Positions 23,986-31,341 are shown, numbered from the stretch's first letter. The stretch: DNA of 35,229 nt from Candidatus Bathyarchaeum sp. (GCA_003096235.1 PIXT01000157.1:1-35229), one strand, 5' to 3'. The notes: generated by a model not told the origin, from the sequence alone. Made by a program: numbers and translations.

Positions 23986-24432
23986 ATGAGAAAACTTAAC
24001 GCATCTTTGGTTTTAACGATTGTCTTTGCCGTTGGCTTGCTTGTGGGAACAACATCCTACGCAGTTATCGAGCAAATCAGCCAAATCCGAAACGTCGGAA
24101 CCATAAGAACCATTGATGTTGACATCTACCAAGACCAAGAACTAACCACCATTTTAGAGGTAATCAGCTGGGGCACGTTGAATCCTGGCGAAGCAAAAAG
24201 TGTGGATGCTTGGATAAAAAACACGGGTAACGATGCCCAGAAGCTTGTTATGTGGACAGAAAACTGGAACCCAACAGCCGCACAGAACGGACTGGCTCTA
24301 TCATGGAACTATGCAGATTCATGGATAGCGGTTAATGCTTCGATTCCTGTTGTGTTCACGCTTTTTGTTGACGCTAACATCACGGGTGTTGTCAGTTTCA
24401 GTTTTGACATTTGGGTGAAGGGAGTGCATTAG
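23986..24432 (+). CDS. Secreted or signal-anchored beta-sandwich protein inside the tail operon
   Basis: A 148-residue protein from ATG 23986 (AGGTG six bases upstream). Its N-terminus is a signal or anchor segment (L-V-L-T-I-V-F-A-V-G-L-L-V-G, about 8-21). The mature part is a small beta sandwich with W-G-T-L-N-P-G-E, W-I-K-N-T-G-N and a C-terminal V-V-S-F-S-F-D-I-W-V-K. Similar small secreted domains occur as host surface proteins in related archaea. Finding one between tail tube and tail chaperone is unusual. It could be a surface receptor, an exclusion protein, or a virion protein that assembles at the membrane. The function is not known. Confidence 0.6.
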   Translation: MRKLNASLVLTIVFAVGLLVGTTSYAVIEQISQIRNVGTIRTIDVDIYQDQELTTILEVISWGTLNPGEAKSVDAWIKNTGNDAQKLVMWTENWNPTAAQNGLALSWNYADSWIAVNASIPVVFTLFVDANITGVVSFSFDIWVKGVH

Positions 24433-24499
24433 GCGTGGATAAGAAAAAAAGAGTTCAAAGTTATGGAGAGGATTAAAAATAAGACAAGAAAAACTTGAA

Positions 24500-24937
24500 G
24501 TGGATCAGAGATTCGGAAAAGATTACTCTGGAACATACGTGTTCGGGGAGATTTCTTGGGCGAAACGTAACCGCATAATCCAAAAGCACACAAGATATCA
24601 TCCTGTGTCTGGTCAGGTAGTGAAAAGCGATTATGTTGCGATTCAAGCAGAGACAGTGTGGGCGAGCCTCAAAGAGCAGCCACAAAATCAGCCGATAAGT
24701 CTTGAAAGGTTGCTCAGTGAAGAAGACGGAGTGCCCATCGAGCTTGGTGAATTGTTCAGTCAAACCGCTAACAGTTTGTGCAGTGTAACAGTTGAGGAGA
24801 CACGTTTTTTATCAGGGCAATCAGGCGAGGCAAGCCCCACCAAGCAGTCACAAGGTTTAGGCTCTGTAAAGAATTCGGGTTCACGCCAAACCAGCTCTGC
24901 AGGCAGCCAGCCAAAGCAGTTCAGGAGTTCATCTTGA
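24500..24937 (+). CDS. Tail assembly chaperone, unshifted product
   Basis: A 145-residue protein in the chaperone position before the tape measure. Residues 1-104 look conserved and structured (Y-S-G-T-Y-V-F-G-E-I-S-W-A-K-R-N, A-I-Q-A-E-T-V-W-A-S-L, V-E-E-T-R-F-L). After the slippery site the unshifted frame turns into a serine/glutamine-rich tail that looks non-coding (SGEASPTKQSQGLGSVKN). The other frame looks coding there, so the main conserved product is the shifted one. The annotated start is GTG 24500. A GGAGAGG at 24465-24471 instead lies seven bases before an in-frame ATA at 24479, so the true start is uncertain. Confidence 0.7.
   Translation: MDQRFGKDYSGTYVFGEISWAKRNRIIQKHTRYHPVSGQVVKSDYVAIQAETVWASLKEQPQNQPISLERLLSEEDGVPIELGELFSQTANSLCSVTVEETRFLSGQSGEASPTKQSQGLGSVKNSGSRQTSSAGSQPKQFRSSS
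24805..24811 (+). promoter_or_regulatory. Programmed -1 ribosomal frameshift site, T TTT TTA
   Basis: In the chaperone frame the codons are CGT TTT TTA, which gives a canonical X XXY YYZ heptamer. The -1 frame has a TGA at 24793-24795, just before the site, and is then open to TAA 25012-25014. The encoded peptide is chaperone-like. GGGC (24815-24818) can pair with GCCC (24834-24837) just downstream as a weak stimulatory stem. Tailed phages conserve this kind of shift to make a G and a GT protein. Confidence 0.75.
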
Positions 24938-25014
24938 TTATTAACGAGTTGGACAGGCAGGCAGAGCAAGAAAAGCATAAGATGGAGAAGCAGACAAGAT
25001 GTCAATCCAGATAA
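24811..25014 (+). CDS. Tail assembly chaperone, -1 frameshift extension (T part of the GT fusion)
   Basis: This -1 frame adds 67 residues to the first 104 of the chaperone, giving a fusion of about 171 residues. The extension contains L-C-K-E-F-G-F-T-P-N-Q-L, then A-K-A-V-Q-E-F-I-L-I-I-N-E-L-D-R-Q-A-E-Q-E-K. This is a helical, family-like sequence quite unlike the low-complexity unshifted tail. It has no start codon of its own. The last 16 bases overlap the gp10-like gene. In lambda-like phages the GT form bridges the tape measure and the tail tube protein, and the same role is expected here. Confidence 0.72.
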   Translation: MRAIRRGKPHQAVTRFRLCKEFGFTPNQLCRQPAKAVQEFILIINELDRQAEQEKHKMEKQTRCQSR

Positions 25015-25367
25015 GTTTTGATGTAGACGGGGCTGAAGAGTTCAAGTCGGCGATGAGCCGTTTTGATTCGGGTATGCAGCGTCAGGTCCATGAGCAGCTA
25101 ACAGGTTGGGCTGTGGACGTGAAGTCGTCAGCTAGGCAACGGGTTCCTGTGAAGACGGGGCAGCTGCGGAGTTCAATTTTCTCTAGAGTGGGTGATTGGG
25201 TTGTGGAGGTTGGTGCACAAGCAGCTTATGCGATGGCTGTTGAGTTTGGAACTTGTTTCATTAGGGCTCGTCCGTTTCTTTATCCTGCGGTTAGGGAGGC
25301 TTTGCCTCGGCTGGAAGCTGTAGTTTGTGAGGCTCTTGAAGCTGCGAAGCGGGAGGCTGGTTTGTGA
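24999..25367 (+). CDS. HK97 gp10-like neck/tail protein
   Basis: A 122-residue protein that matches the HK97-gp10/tail-completion family. It has a coiled N-terminal half, then the diagnostic V-P-V-K-T-G-Q-L-R-S-S-I stretch (about 50-61), A-A-Y-A-M-A-V-E-F-G-T and R-A-R-P-F-L-Y-P-A-V. Members form part of the head-tail junction. It starts at ATG 24999 inside the end of the frameshifted chaperone frame. Its position after the chaperone rather than before the tail tube differs from the usual phage order. It overlaps the tape-measure gene by four bases (GTGA). Confidence 0.78.
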   Translation: MSIQISFDVDGAEEFKSAMSRFDSGMQRQVHEQLTGWAVDVKSSARQRVPVKTGQLRSSIFSRVGDWVVEVGAQAAYAMAVEFGTCFIRARPFLYPAVREALPRLEAVVCEALEAAKREAGL

Positions 25368-25909
25368 GTTTTAGTGAGATAGCGGTTACGGTGCGGGCTG
25401 TTAATCGTGCAAGTAACGAGTTTTCTAGGATTCAGACAGATGCTGAGGCGTTGACTGCTCGGATTAAGAGTTTGGGTTCTGCTGTTGCTGGGTTGGGGGC
25501 TGCGGGTGTTGCTGTTGGTTATGTTGCGGGTCAGTTTGGTTTGCTTGACCGTGAGCAGACACGGGTTTTCAATAGTGCGATGATGGTTGTGACGGTTATG
25601 GGCACGTTTATGCGGACTAGTTTGGGTGTGGCTGTTGCTCAGAAGGTGTATGCTGCGGCTTGTTGGGTTGCGTCGGCTGCGCAGAATGCGTTGAATATTA
25701 GTTATGGTACGTTTTTGGCTTTGACGGGTGTGGGTGTGGCTGTGATTGTTGCTGCTGGGGCGGCGATGGCTCAGTTTGCTTCGCAGATGGATTCTGCAAC
25801 TGCTTCGGTGCAGGGGTATAATGCTGCTTGGTCTGAAACTTCTGGTTACAGCCGTAATGTGCGCAGGGCTGGAGATGATGAGTCGCTTCTCAGGAGGGGT
25901 GTTGAGTGA
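25364..25909 (+). CDS. Short tail tape-measure protein
   Basis: A 181-residue protein in tape-measure position, coupled by GTGA overlaps to both neighbours. An N-terminal helical segment (V-N-R-A-S-N-E-F-S-R-I, A-R-I-K-S-L-G-S-A) is followed by the long hydrophobic alanine/glycine-rich region seen in tape measures (A-V-A-G-L-G-A-A-G-V-A-V, and F-L-A-L-T-G-V-G-V-A-V-I-V-A). A short polar tail then ends the protein. Phage tape measures are usually 500 residues or more and set tail length at about 0.15 nm per residue, so this one predicts a tail of only about 27 nm. I see no frameshift that would extend it. Confidence 0.65.
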   Translation: MSFSEIAVTVRAVNRASNEFSRIQTDAEALTARIKSLGSAVAGLGAAGVAVGYVAGQFGLLDREQTRVFNSAMMVVTVMGTFMRTSLGVAVAQKVYAAACWVASAAQNALNISYGTFLALTGVGVAVIVAAGAAMAQFASQMDSATASVQGYNAAWSETSGYSRNVRRAGDDESLLRRGVE

Positions 25910-27564
25910 GTTTGGGTTTGCCTGTTGTTGCGTTGGTTTTTGGTTCTGTTACTCCGCCTCAGGGTGATGTGCTGGATTTGAGTGTTCATCTAGGCTGTAC
26001 GAATGAGGTTTCGAGTTTTTCGTGTTGTTTGCAGAATTTTGACAAAAAATACACTGAGACGTATCCGATCAGTGTGGGCGATAATGGTAGTTTGAGTATT
26101 GGAAGGGGCGCAAACTGTCCGTTGATAGCGAGTATACGGGTTGAGGAGGTTACGTGTGAGTCTTCTGCTGCCGAGAATTATATTCGAGTTAAAGGGCGCT
26201 GTTGGGGCGAGAAGCTCTTCAGGCAGGTTGTTACAAAAAGGTATGAGAATCAGAAGGGCGAAGACATTGTCAAAGATTTGGTTAATTATTATGCAGGTTT
26301 AAGTCATGTTCGGGATTCAACAGAGCTTATAGAGGACACGGATACGACGTATACGCTGCTGGAGTATGAGGATACCCCAGTTTTTGATATTCTGCAGTAT
26401 GTTGGCTCTTCAGCGGACAAGAATGGAGTTATAGGTTTTGATTTCAGGGTTGAGCCTGACGCCAAATTTGCGTTTTTCCCCAAAAACAGCAAAACCAGCA
26501 GTGTTAGCTTGTCTGATTTGATAGAATCAAGCGAGTACACAAAGGACATTCAAAGGATACGAAACAGGGTTATGATTCATGGCGCTCAGGAACGTCCGTG
26601 CCCTCTGGATGTTGATGGGCAGCAGTGGAGTGACACGGTTACAGAGGATTTGACTCAAGTATCTTACTGGCTGGAGCATGCTCTTGGAAAGTGGGAGCCC
26701 ATAACCGGAAACACGACCATGAGCATAGAGACGTCAAATACTCTTGAGGGGTCAAACTGCGTCAAAGCAAACTGCACAGCTTACATGTATTATGTTTCTT
26801 TTTGGTGGGTTCTTCCCGGAAACTACGTGAACGCAAACAAGTATCCAGCCCTAGTTTTTGCCATTAAAGCAGACAGCAGTCACAAGTTGAATCATACAAT
26901 TGAGCTTCATGACGGCACAGGCGACGACAATGTTGTTTGGCGTGGCTTCACGATTTCAGAAACTGGCGAATGGCAAATAATCAAGCTAGAGATAGGAAAA
27001 AATCACGCAGATGAGTGGACAGAAAGCAGCTTCAATCCCAGCGATTTTAGGTGGGATTTGATACGGGGCGTCAGATTTGCGGTTAACCAAAACAGTGGAC
27101 AGTATGGCAATGTGTGGGTTGACAGGTTCTATTTTGGTAATGGGCGCTGGACGGCAAGGCGTCCCCTAGAGGCAGAGGAGCCAACAAGCAGCCAAACAGC
27201 GTATGGTGTGCGTGAGTTGGTTGAGGTGGATGAGGAGCTTCACAGCAACAACGAGTGTGACCTACGGGCTAAAGCGTTGCTTGCGCATCTGGAGAACCCC
27301 GCCGAATCGGTAACGGTTCGAAGTACAGTGTTAGACTACGGCACAAACGCCTTGTTGCCTGCAGACAAGATTCATGTTACGCTACCAAACGAGAACATAA
27401 ACGCAGACTATCGCATCGTAAGCGTAGAATACAGGGTAAACGCTGCAACCCAAACTCTTGAGGTTGTTTTGGAGCTTGGAAAACAAACTCCGCTGCTAGC
27501 CGATCACCTGTATGCTCTGCGAAGCAAAAACAGCTCATTATCACGATACAAAAGAGGACAATAA
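25906..27564 (+). CDS. Tail hub/baseplate protein with a carbohydrate-binding-like insertion
   Basis: A 552-residue protein just after the tape measure. The first about 225 residues look like a siphovirus hub (S-S-F-S-C-C-L-Q-N-F-D-K-K-Y, I-V-K-D-L-V-N-Y-Y, I-R-N-R-V-M-I-H-G). The last about 120 residues are a typical hub closing domain (V-R-S-T-V-L-D-Y-G-T-N-A-L-L, Y-R-I-V-S-V-E-Y-R). Between them, about 232-415 form a jelly-roll-like insert with G-E-W-Q-I-I-K-L-E-I, V-R-F-A-V-N-Q and V-W-V-D-R-F-Y-F-G, like carbohydrate-binding modules. It starts at GTG 25906, overlapping the tape measure by four bases. It probably forms the tail tip that contacts the cell. Confidence 0.68.
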   Translation: MSLGLPVVALVFGSVTPPQGDVLDLSVHLGCTNEVSSFSCCLQNFDKKYTETYPISVGDNGSLSIGRGANCPLIASIRVEEVTCESSAAENYIRVKGRCWGEKLFRQVVTKRYENQKGEDIVKDLVNYYAGLSHVRDSTELIEDTDTTYTLLEYEDTPVFDILQYVGSSADKNGVIGFDFRVEPDAKFAFFPKNSKTSSVSLSDLIESSEYTKDIQRIRNRVMIHGAQERPCPLDVDGQQWSDTVTEDLTQVSYWLEHALGKWEPITGNTTMSIETSNTLEGSNCVKANCTAYMYYVSFWWVLPGNYVNANKYPALVFAIKADSSHKLNHTIELHDGTGDDNVVWRGFTISETGEWQIIKLEIGKNHADEWTESSFNPSDFRWDLIRGVRFAVNQNSGQYGNVWVDRFYFGNGRWTARRPLEAEEPTSSQTAYGVRELVEVDEELHSNNECDLRAKALLAHLENPAESVTVRSTVLDYGTNALLPADKIHVTLPNENINADYRIVSVEYRVNAATQTLEVVLELGKQTPLLADHLYALRSKNSSLSRYKRGQ

Positions 27565-27565
27565 A

Positions 27566-27949
27566 ATGAAAACAGAAAATCAAATCGAAAAACTAAGTTT
27601 CGGAGACCTTGTTCGAGTCTACTGGCTAGACGCAAGTGAAGCCATGGGCAGAACAGGAGAAGGCGGAGAACCACACTTTGACACACCAGTAGCCAGCATC
27701 GGACACTACGTTGGAGTCAAAGGAAAACGGGCAAAACACCTGATTTTGCTAAAAGACATCTTCCAAATCACCGAAAAAACCTACGACCTAGTCTACAACT
27801 GCATCCCAGTGGGCATGATCGAAAAAGTTGACGTGCGAAGAACACAAGACCTTGAAGACAACTACCACGAAATCATCAAGAAAAACCTGATGAAAATCAA
27901 AACCAAAAGCGGACATTTTGTCAAAGTCAAATGCAGGTGGAAAAAGTGA
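27566..27949 (+). CDS. Unknown conserved-looking protein with an SH3-like start
   Basis: A 127-residue protein from ATG 27566, directly after the hub gene. The N-terminus F-G-D-L-V-R-V-Y-W-L-D-A-S looks like a small beta barrel. The rest is mixed alpha/beta with a lysine-rich end (K-K-N-L-M-K-I-K-T-K-S-G). No family is recognised. It shares a GTGA-type overlap with the following membrane protein, so the two are coupled. From here to 31.3 kb the coding strand turns strongly A/C-rich, unlike the G/T-rich genes just before. Confidence 0.5.
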   Translation: MKTENQIEKLSFGDLVRVYWLDASEAMGRTGEGGEPHFDTPVASIGHYVGVKGKRAKHLILLKDIFQITEKTYDLVYNCIPVGMIEKVDVRRTQDLEDNYHEIIKKNLMKIKTKSGHFVKVKCRWKK

Positions 27950-28200
27950 AAGAACGCATCTCTAAACTGTTCACAAAAAAGGTTCTGGTAAAATCTGGAC
28001 AGAAAACAAAACGTGTTGAAATCCCACCCAGCCAAACACTAATTTACGGAGTCATAACAGCCACCGCAGCACTAGTTCTGTTAACTGTCCTAGAAACTGC
28101 ACACATGGCATTCATCGGCAAATTCAATGCAGAAATCTTCTCAACCATAACACTGGTTGTAGGAACACTTCTGGGAACATTCTTCGGACAAAGAGCGTGA
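27946..28200 (+). CDS. Two-helix membrane protein, holin-like topology
   Basis: An 84-residue protein from GTG 27946, preferred because AGGTGG lies six bases upstream and the start overlaps the previous stop; ATG 27931 is the longer option. A basic cytoplasmic N-terminus (ERISKLFTKK) is followed by two hydrophobic helices: L-I-Y-G-V-I-T-A-T-A-A-L-V-L-L, and F-S-T-I-T-L-V-V-G-T-L-L-G-T-F-F. Size and topology fit a holin or a small virion-associated membrane protein. No endolysin is visible nearby, so lysis is only one possibility. Confidence 0.55.
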   Translation: MKERISKLFTKKVLVKSGQKTKRVEIPPSQTLIYGVITATAALVLLTVLETAHMAFIGKFNAEIFSTITLVVGTLLGTFFGQRA

Positions 28201-28206
28201 ACATAG

Positions 28207-28542
28207 TTGAATACTAATAGCAGAATATTGTTGAAAAATAGGTTTTTTCATAAAATCAAACGCACAACAAAAAAATTTAACCTGAACACGCAAGAACTAC
28301 GCGCAGACCTAATTTTGGACCTAAAAGTTCTTGCAGAGATGGCACATGAACAGGCAACCAAAACCAAGGAGCGCCGTAAACCAACCAAGGAACAACAGAA
28401 ATGGGCAAAACTGGCAACCTACATCAGCCGAAGCATCAACATCATCGCCAAAGAATACGACACAGGAAAAATCAAAGAAAAACTCGACGAACTAAGGAAG
28501 CTAATCAATGAAGAACTTGGAGAAACAAACCCAAAAGCTTGA
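28207..28542 (+). CDS. Probable terminase small subunit
   Basis: A 111-residue, highly charged, all-helical protein that overlaps the large terminase gene by 35 bases. It contains L-R-A-D-L-I-L-D-L-K-V-L-A-E-M-A, a basic linker (T-K-E-R-R-K-P-T-K-E) and a C-terminal helix (I-K-E-K-L-D-E-L-R-K-L-I). Small terminase subunits are poorly conserved and usually lie here, so the assignment rests mainly on position. The start is TTG 28207; in-frame TTGs at 28228 and 28231 are alternatives. Confidence 0.45.
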   Translation: MNTNSRILLKNRFFHKIKRTTKKFNLNTQELRADLILDLKVLAEMAHEQATKTKERRKPTKEQQKWAKLATYISRSINIIAKEYDTGKIKEKLDELRKLINEELGETNPKA

Positions 28543-29869
28543 ACAACAAATCAGGCAAAAAATTCAAGCAAAAACAGGCAACATCCAAGAGAACCCCATA
28601 GACTTCTTCGAACAAACTCTTCAGTTCAAGCCAACAAAATACCAAAAACTGTTAACAGACTATTTCACAAAAAAACAGTTTGTTGCAGCTCGCTGGTGCA
28701 GGCAAAGCGGAAAAAGCCACACCATATCTGCACTGCTGTTGTACTATGCGTTAACCAAACCTGAAACTTGTATCGGTGTTGTGGGTCCAAGCTACCGCCA
28801 AGCCAAACTAATCATACGAAAGATAACTGCTTTCCTCAAATTTTTGCCTAAAGGCTCTGTTTTGAAGTCACGAAAAACAGTCATATACTTCTCCAACGGC
28901 AGCGTCATAGAATGTTACCCAAACAACCCAGACACAATCAGGGGACCAACATTACATCTGGTTTACTGGGACGAAATGAACTTCACAGCCAACGACGAAG
29001 AAATGTACGACGCCATCCTTTTCACACTCGGAACAACAAACGGCAAGTTTGTCTGCTCCAGCACCCCATGGAGCACAGACCATGTCTTCTACAGAATATT
29101 CAACCACAAAGACTACAGCGACTTCGCCAAATCGCACATCACATGGAAAGACGCCATAGAACCAGACGGACCACTCAAACAGCAGATTCTAGAAAAAATA
29201 CGAAGACAACTCACAGGCGACCCATGGCGTTGGCACAGAGAAATGGAGGCAGAATGGGCAGAAGATGAAAGCCGATACTTCCCGCAGGAACTCATAACCA
29301 AGTGCGTAAACGGCAACTTAACTTACGCAAGTTTCATCAACAGGCTCCAAGGCAGGTTCTGCGTTGGCGTGGATTTAGGAAAGAAGCGCGACCACAGCGC
29401 AGTTGCGGTTGTCCAACTGCTAAATAACGGTCAGGTTCGTCTGGTTCACATGCACAGATTCAAGCTAGGCACCCCATACGCCAGCGTCATAGGCTACATC
29501 AAAGCCCTAACCGACAGATACCAAACAATAGAAGCAGTTTATGTAGACCAGACTGGAATCGGCGAATACGTCACAGAAGACATGACCACTGTTGTCGCTA
29601 ACACCAGAGGCGTTGTTTTGACATCCAGACGAAAAGAAGAGGCTCTAAGCCACCTGCGCGAACAGATGCAAACATGCAAACTATCCATGCCATACGACAG
29701 CCAATTAATCGCCGAAATCCACTGCGAAAAATATGAACTAACCAAAGATGGACACACACGATTCAGTCACCCAGAAGGAACACACGACGACAGACTCTGG
29801 GCTCTAGCCCTAGCATGCATGTCAACAAGAAAAACTCAAGCCCCATCAAGGCTAATCAGAGCGTGGTAA
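28508..29869 (+). CDS. terL: Terminase large subunit, packaging ATPase-nuclease
   Basis: The motor that cuts concatemeric DNA and pumps it into the prohead through the portal. The 453-residue protein has all key motifs. Walker A is R-W-C-R-Q-S-G-K-S-H (62-71), Walker B is L-V-Y-W-D-E (151-156), and the coupling motif is C-S-S-T-P-W (183-188). The RNase-H-like nuclease has V-G-V-D-L-G (287-291; D289), V-Y-V-D-Q-T-G (344-350; D347) and H-D-D-R-L-W (426-431). ATPase and nuclease sites are complete, so the gene is not decayed. It overlaps its upstream and downstream neighbours and lies at the end of the tail operon. Confidence 0.93.
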   Translation: MKNLEKQTQKLEQQIRQKIQAKTGNIQENPIDFFEQTLQFKPTKYQKLLTDYFTKKQFVAARWCRQSGKSHTISALLLYYALTKPETCIGVVGPSYRQAKLIIRKITAFLKFLPKGSVLKSRKTVIYFSNGSVIECYPNNPDTIRGPTLHLVYWDEMNFTANDEEMYDAILFTLGTTNGKFVCSSTPWSTDHVFYRIFNHKDYSDFAKSHITWKDAIEPDGPLKQQILEKIRRQLTGDPWRWHREMEAEWAEDESRYFPQELITKCVNGNLTYASFINRLQGRFCVGVDLGKKRDHSAVAVVQLLNNGQVRLVHMHRFKLGTPYASVIGYIKALTDRYQTIEAVYVDQTGIGEYVTEDMTTVVANTRGVVLTSRRKEEALSHLREQMQTCKLSMPYDSQLIAEIHCEKYELTKDGHTRFSHPEGTHDDRLWALALACMSTRKTQAPSRLIRAW

Positions 29870-31329
29870 AGTTGGGAATCCGAGAAATATTCAAAATAAC
29901 AAGGCTCCAAAAAAAGTATGACCACAAAACAGGCACATACAAACTCAACATATCATACAAAACAAGAACAGACGTCACAGACCGCACAATCAAAGTCGCT
30001 GAAGCTTTCGGCATAGGAGTAGACAACTTCCAAGAACACGTCATCTACGACAATGTAGAACTCAAAATTGCACCCAACGACATAGTTTACATCACCGGAG
30101 ATAGCGGAAGCGGAAAAAGCGTTCTGCTAAAGGCTCTAGAGAAAAATCTGCAACAAGAAACAGTAAACCTAGACACCATAAAAATCGACCCCGACCAGCC
30201 CCTGATAGACAGTGTTGGCGGAAGCTTTGATGAAGGCTTAACTCTTCTTTCCAGAGTTGGCTTGAATGATGCTTTCCTTTTTGTACGCCGTTACAGTCAA
30301 CTCAGCGACGGACAAAAATACAGATACAGACTAGCCAAAATGATCGAATCAGACAAAAATTACTGGTTCGCGGACGAGTTCTGCTCCACCCTCGACAGGG
30401 ACACAGCCAAGATTGTTTCATTTAACATACAAAAAATTGCAAGAGAAGAAGGCAGAGCCGTCTTTGCCGCCACAACACACACAGACCTCTTTGACGACCT
30501 AAAACCGTCAATTCACATCCACAAACGCTTCGGAAAAGAAATCCAAGTCAACTACTACCCAAACAACATCAACAAAGAATGCAGCATAAAAAAAGAAATG
30601 CACATCAAAAAAGGAACAAGATCAGACTACAAGAAACTAGCCCACTTCCACTACAGAGACTCCAGAATCTTTGCACACCACAAAATCTTTGTCATGAAAA
30701 GAGAAACCGAAACAGTAGGCGCCATAGTCTACAGCTCCCCACCCCTCGCCGTAACAGGAAGACGCCAAGCCATAGGCAAAAAAATGACAATACAAGAAAT
30801 CAACAACAAAATAATCCGCATTTCTCGAGTAGTCATCCACCCAAAATACCGCACCATCGGATTAGGAGCAAAAATCGTAAAAGAAACACTCCCCCTAGCA
30901 GAAAAACCATACGTCGAAACAATAGCGGTCATGGCAAAATACAATCCCTTCTTCGAAAAAGCAGGAATGAACAAAATCGCCCAAACCACCCCCAACCCTC
31001 AAGTAATAAAGGCAGTAGAAAAACTAAGAAAACTCAACTTTAACCCAGTCTTTCTAACCTCAGAGAAAACAAACCAAAACAAGCTCCAACAAATGACACA
31101 AAAACAGCTAAATCAAGTCAAAGAAGCCATCAAAGAGATCACTGGAATCTACCGAAAAAGAATCGCAAGCACTAAACAAGCATTCCTAAACAAAAAAGAC
31201 TATGAGGCAATCGTGGACGCTGCAGACATTAACAAACTGGCTAAAATGATCCGCATATTAGGGTTCCTGACACAAACCAAGGTCTACCTATTTTGGAAAA
31301 GAAAACCAAAAAATGAAAAGAATACGTAA
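29863..31329 (+). CDS. ABC-type ATPase fused to a GNAT acetyltransferase (COG2401-like)
   Basis: About 488 residues; the start is GTG 29863 or TTG 29872, overlapping or abutting the terminase stop. Counting from the far upstream ATG 29815, the ABC ATPase has Walker A G-D-S-G-S-G-K-S (95-102), the signature Q-L-S-D-G-Q (162-167), Walker B with W-F-A-D-E (184-188), and the switch histidine in A-T-T-H (219-222). A GNAT domain follows (about 262-400), with R-V-V-I-H-P-K-Y-R-T-I-G-L-G for acetyl-CoA binding (338-351). A basic helical tail ends the protein. No transmembrane part is present, so it is not a transporter. Such fusions are known in archaea and their viruses, but the role is unknown. Linkage to terminase suggests work on DNA or particle assembly. 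Confidence 0.82.
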   Translation: MVKLGIREIFKITRLQKKYDHKTGTYKLNISYKTRTDVTDRTIKVAEAFGIGVDNFQEHVIYDNVELKIAPNDIVYITGDSGSGKSVLLKALEKNLQQETVNLDTIKIDPDQPLIDSVGGSFDEGLTLLSRVGLNDAFLFVRRYSQLSDGQKYRYRLAKMIESDKNYWFADEFCSTLDRDTAKIVSFNIQKIAREEGRAVFAATTHTDLFDDLKPSIHIHKRFGKEIQVNYYPNNINKECSIKKEMHIKKGTRSDYKKLAHFHYRDSRIFAHHKIFVMKRETETVGAIVYSSPPLAVTGRRQAIGKKMTIQEINNKIIRISRVVIHPKYRTIGLGAKIVKETLPLAEKPYVETIAVMAKYNPFFEKAGMNKIAQTTPNPQVIKAVEKLRKLNFNPVFLTSEKTNQNKLQQMTQKQLNQVKEAIKEITGIYRKRIASTKQAFLNKKDYEAIVDAADINKLAKMIRILGFLTQTKVYLFWKRKPKNEKNT

Positions 31330-31341
31330 AATCTAACGAGT

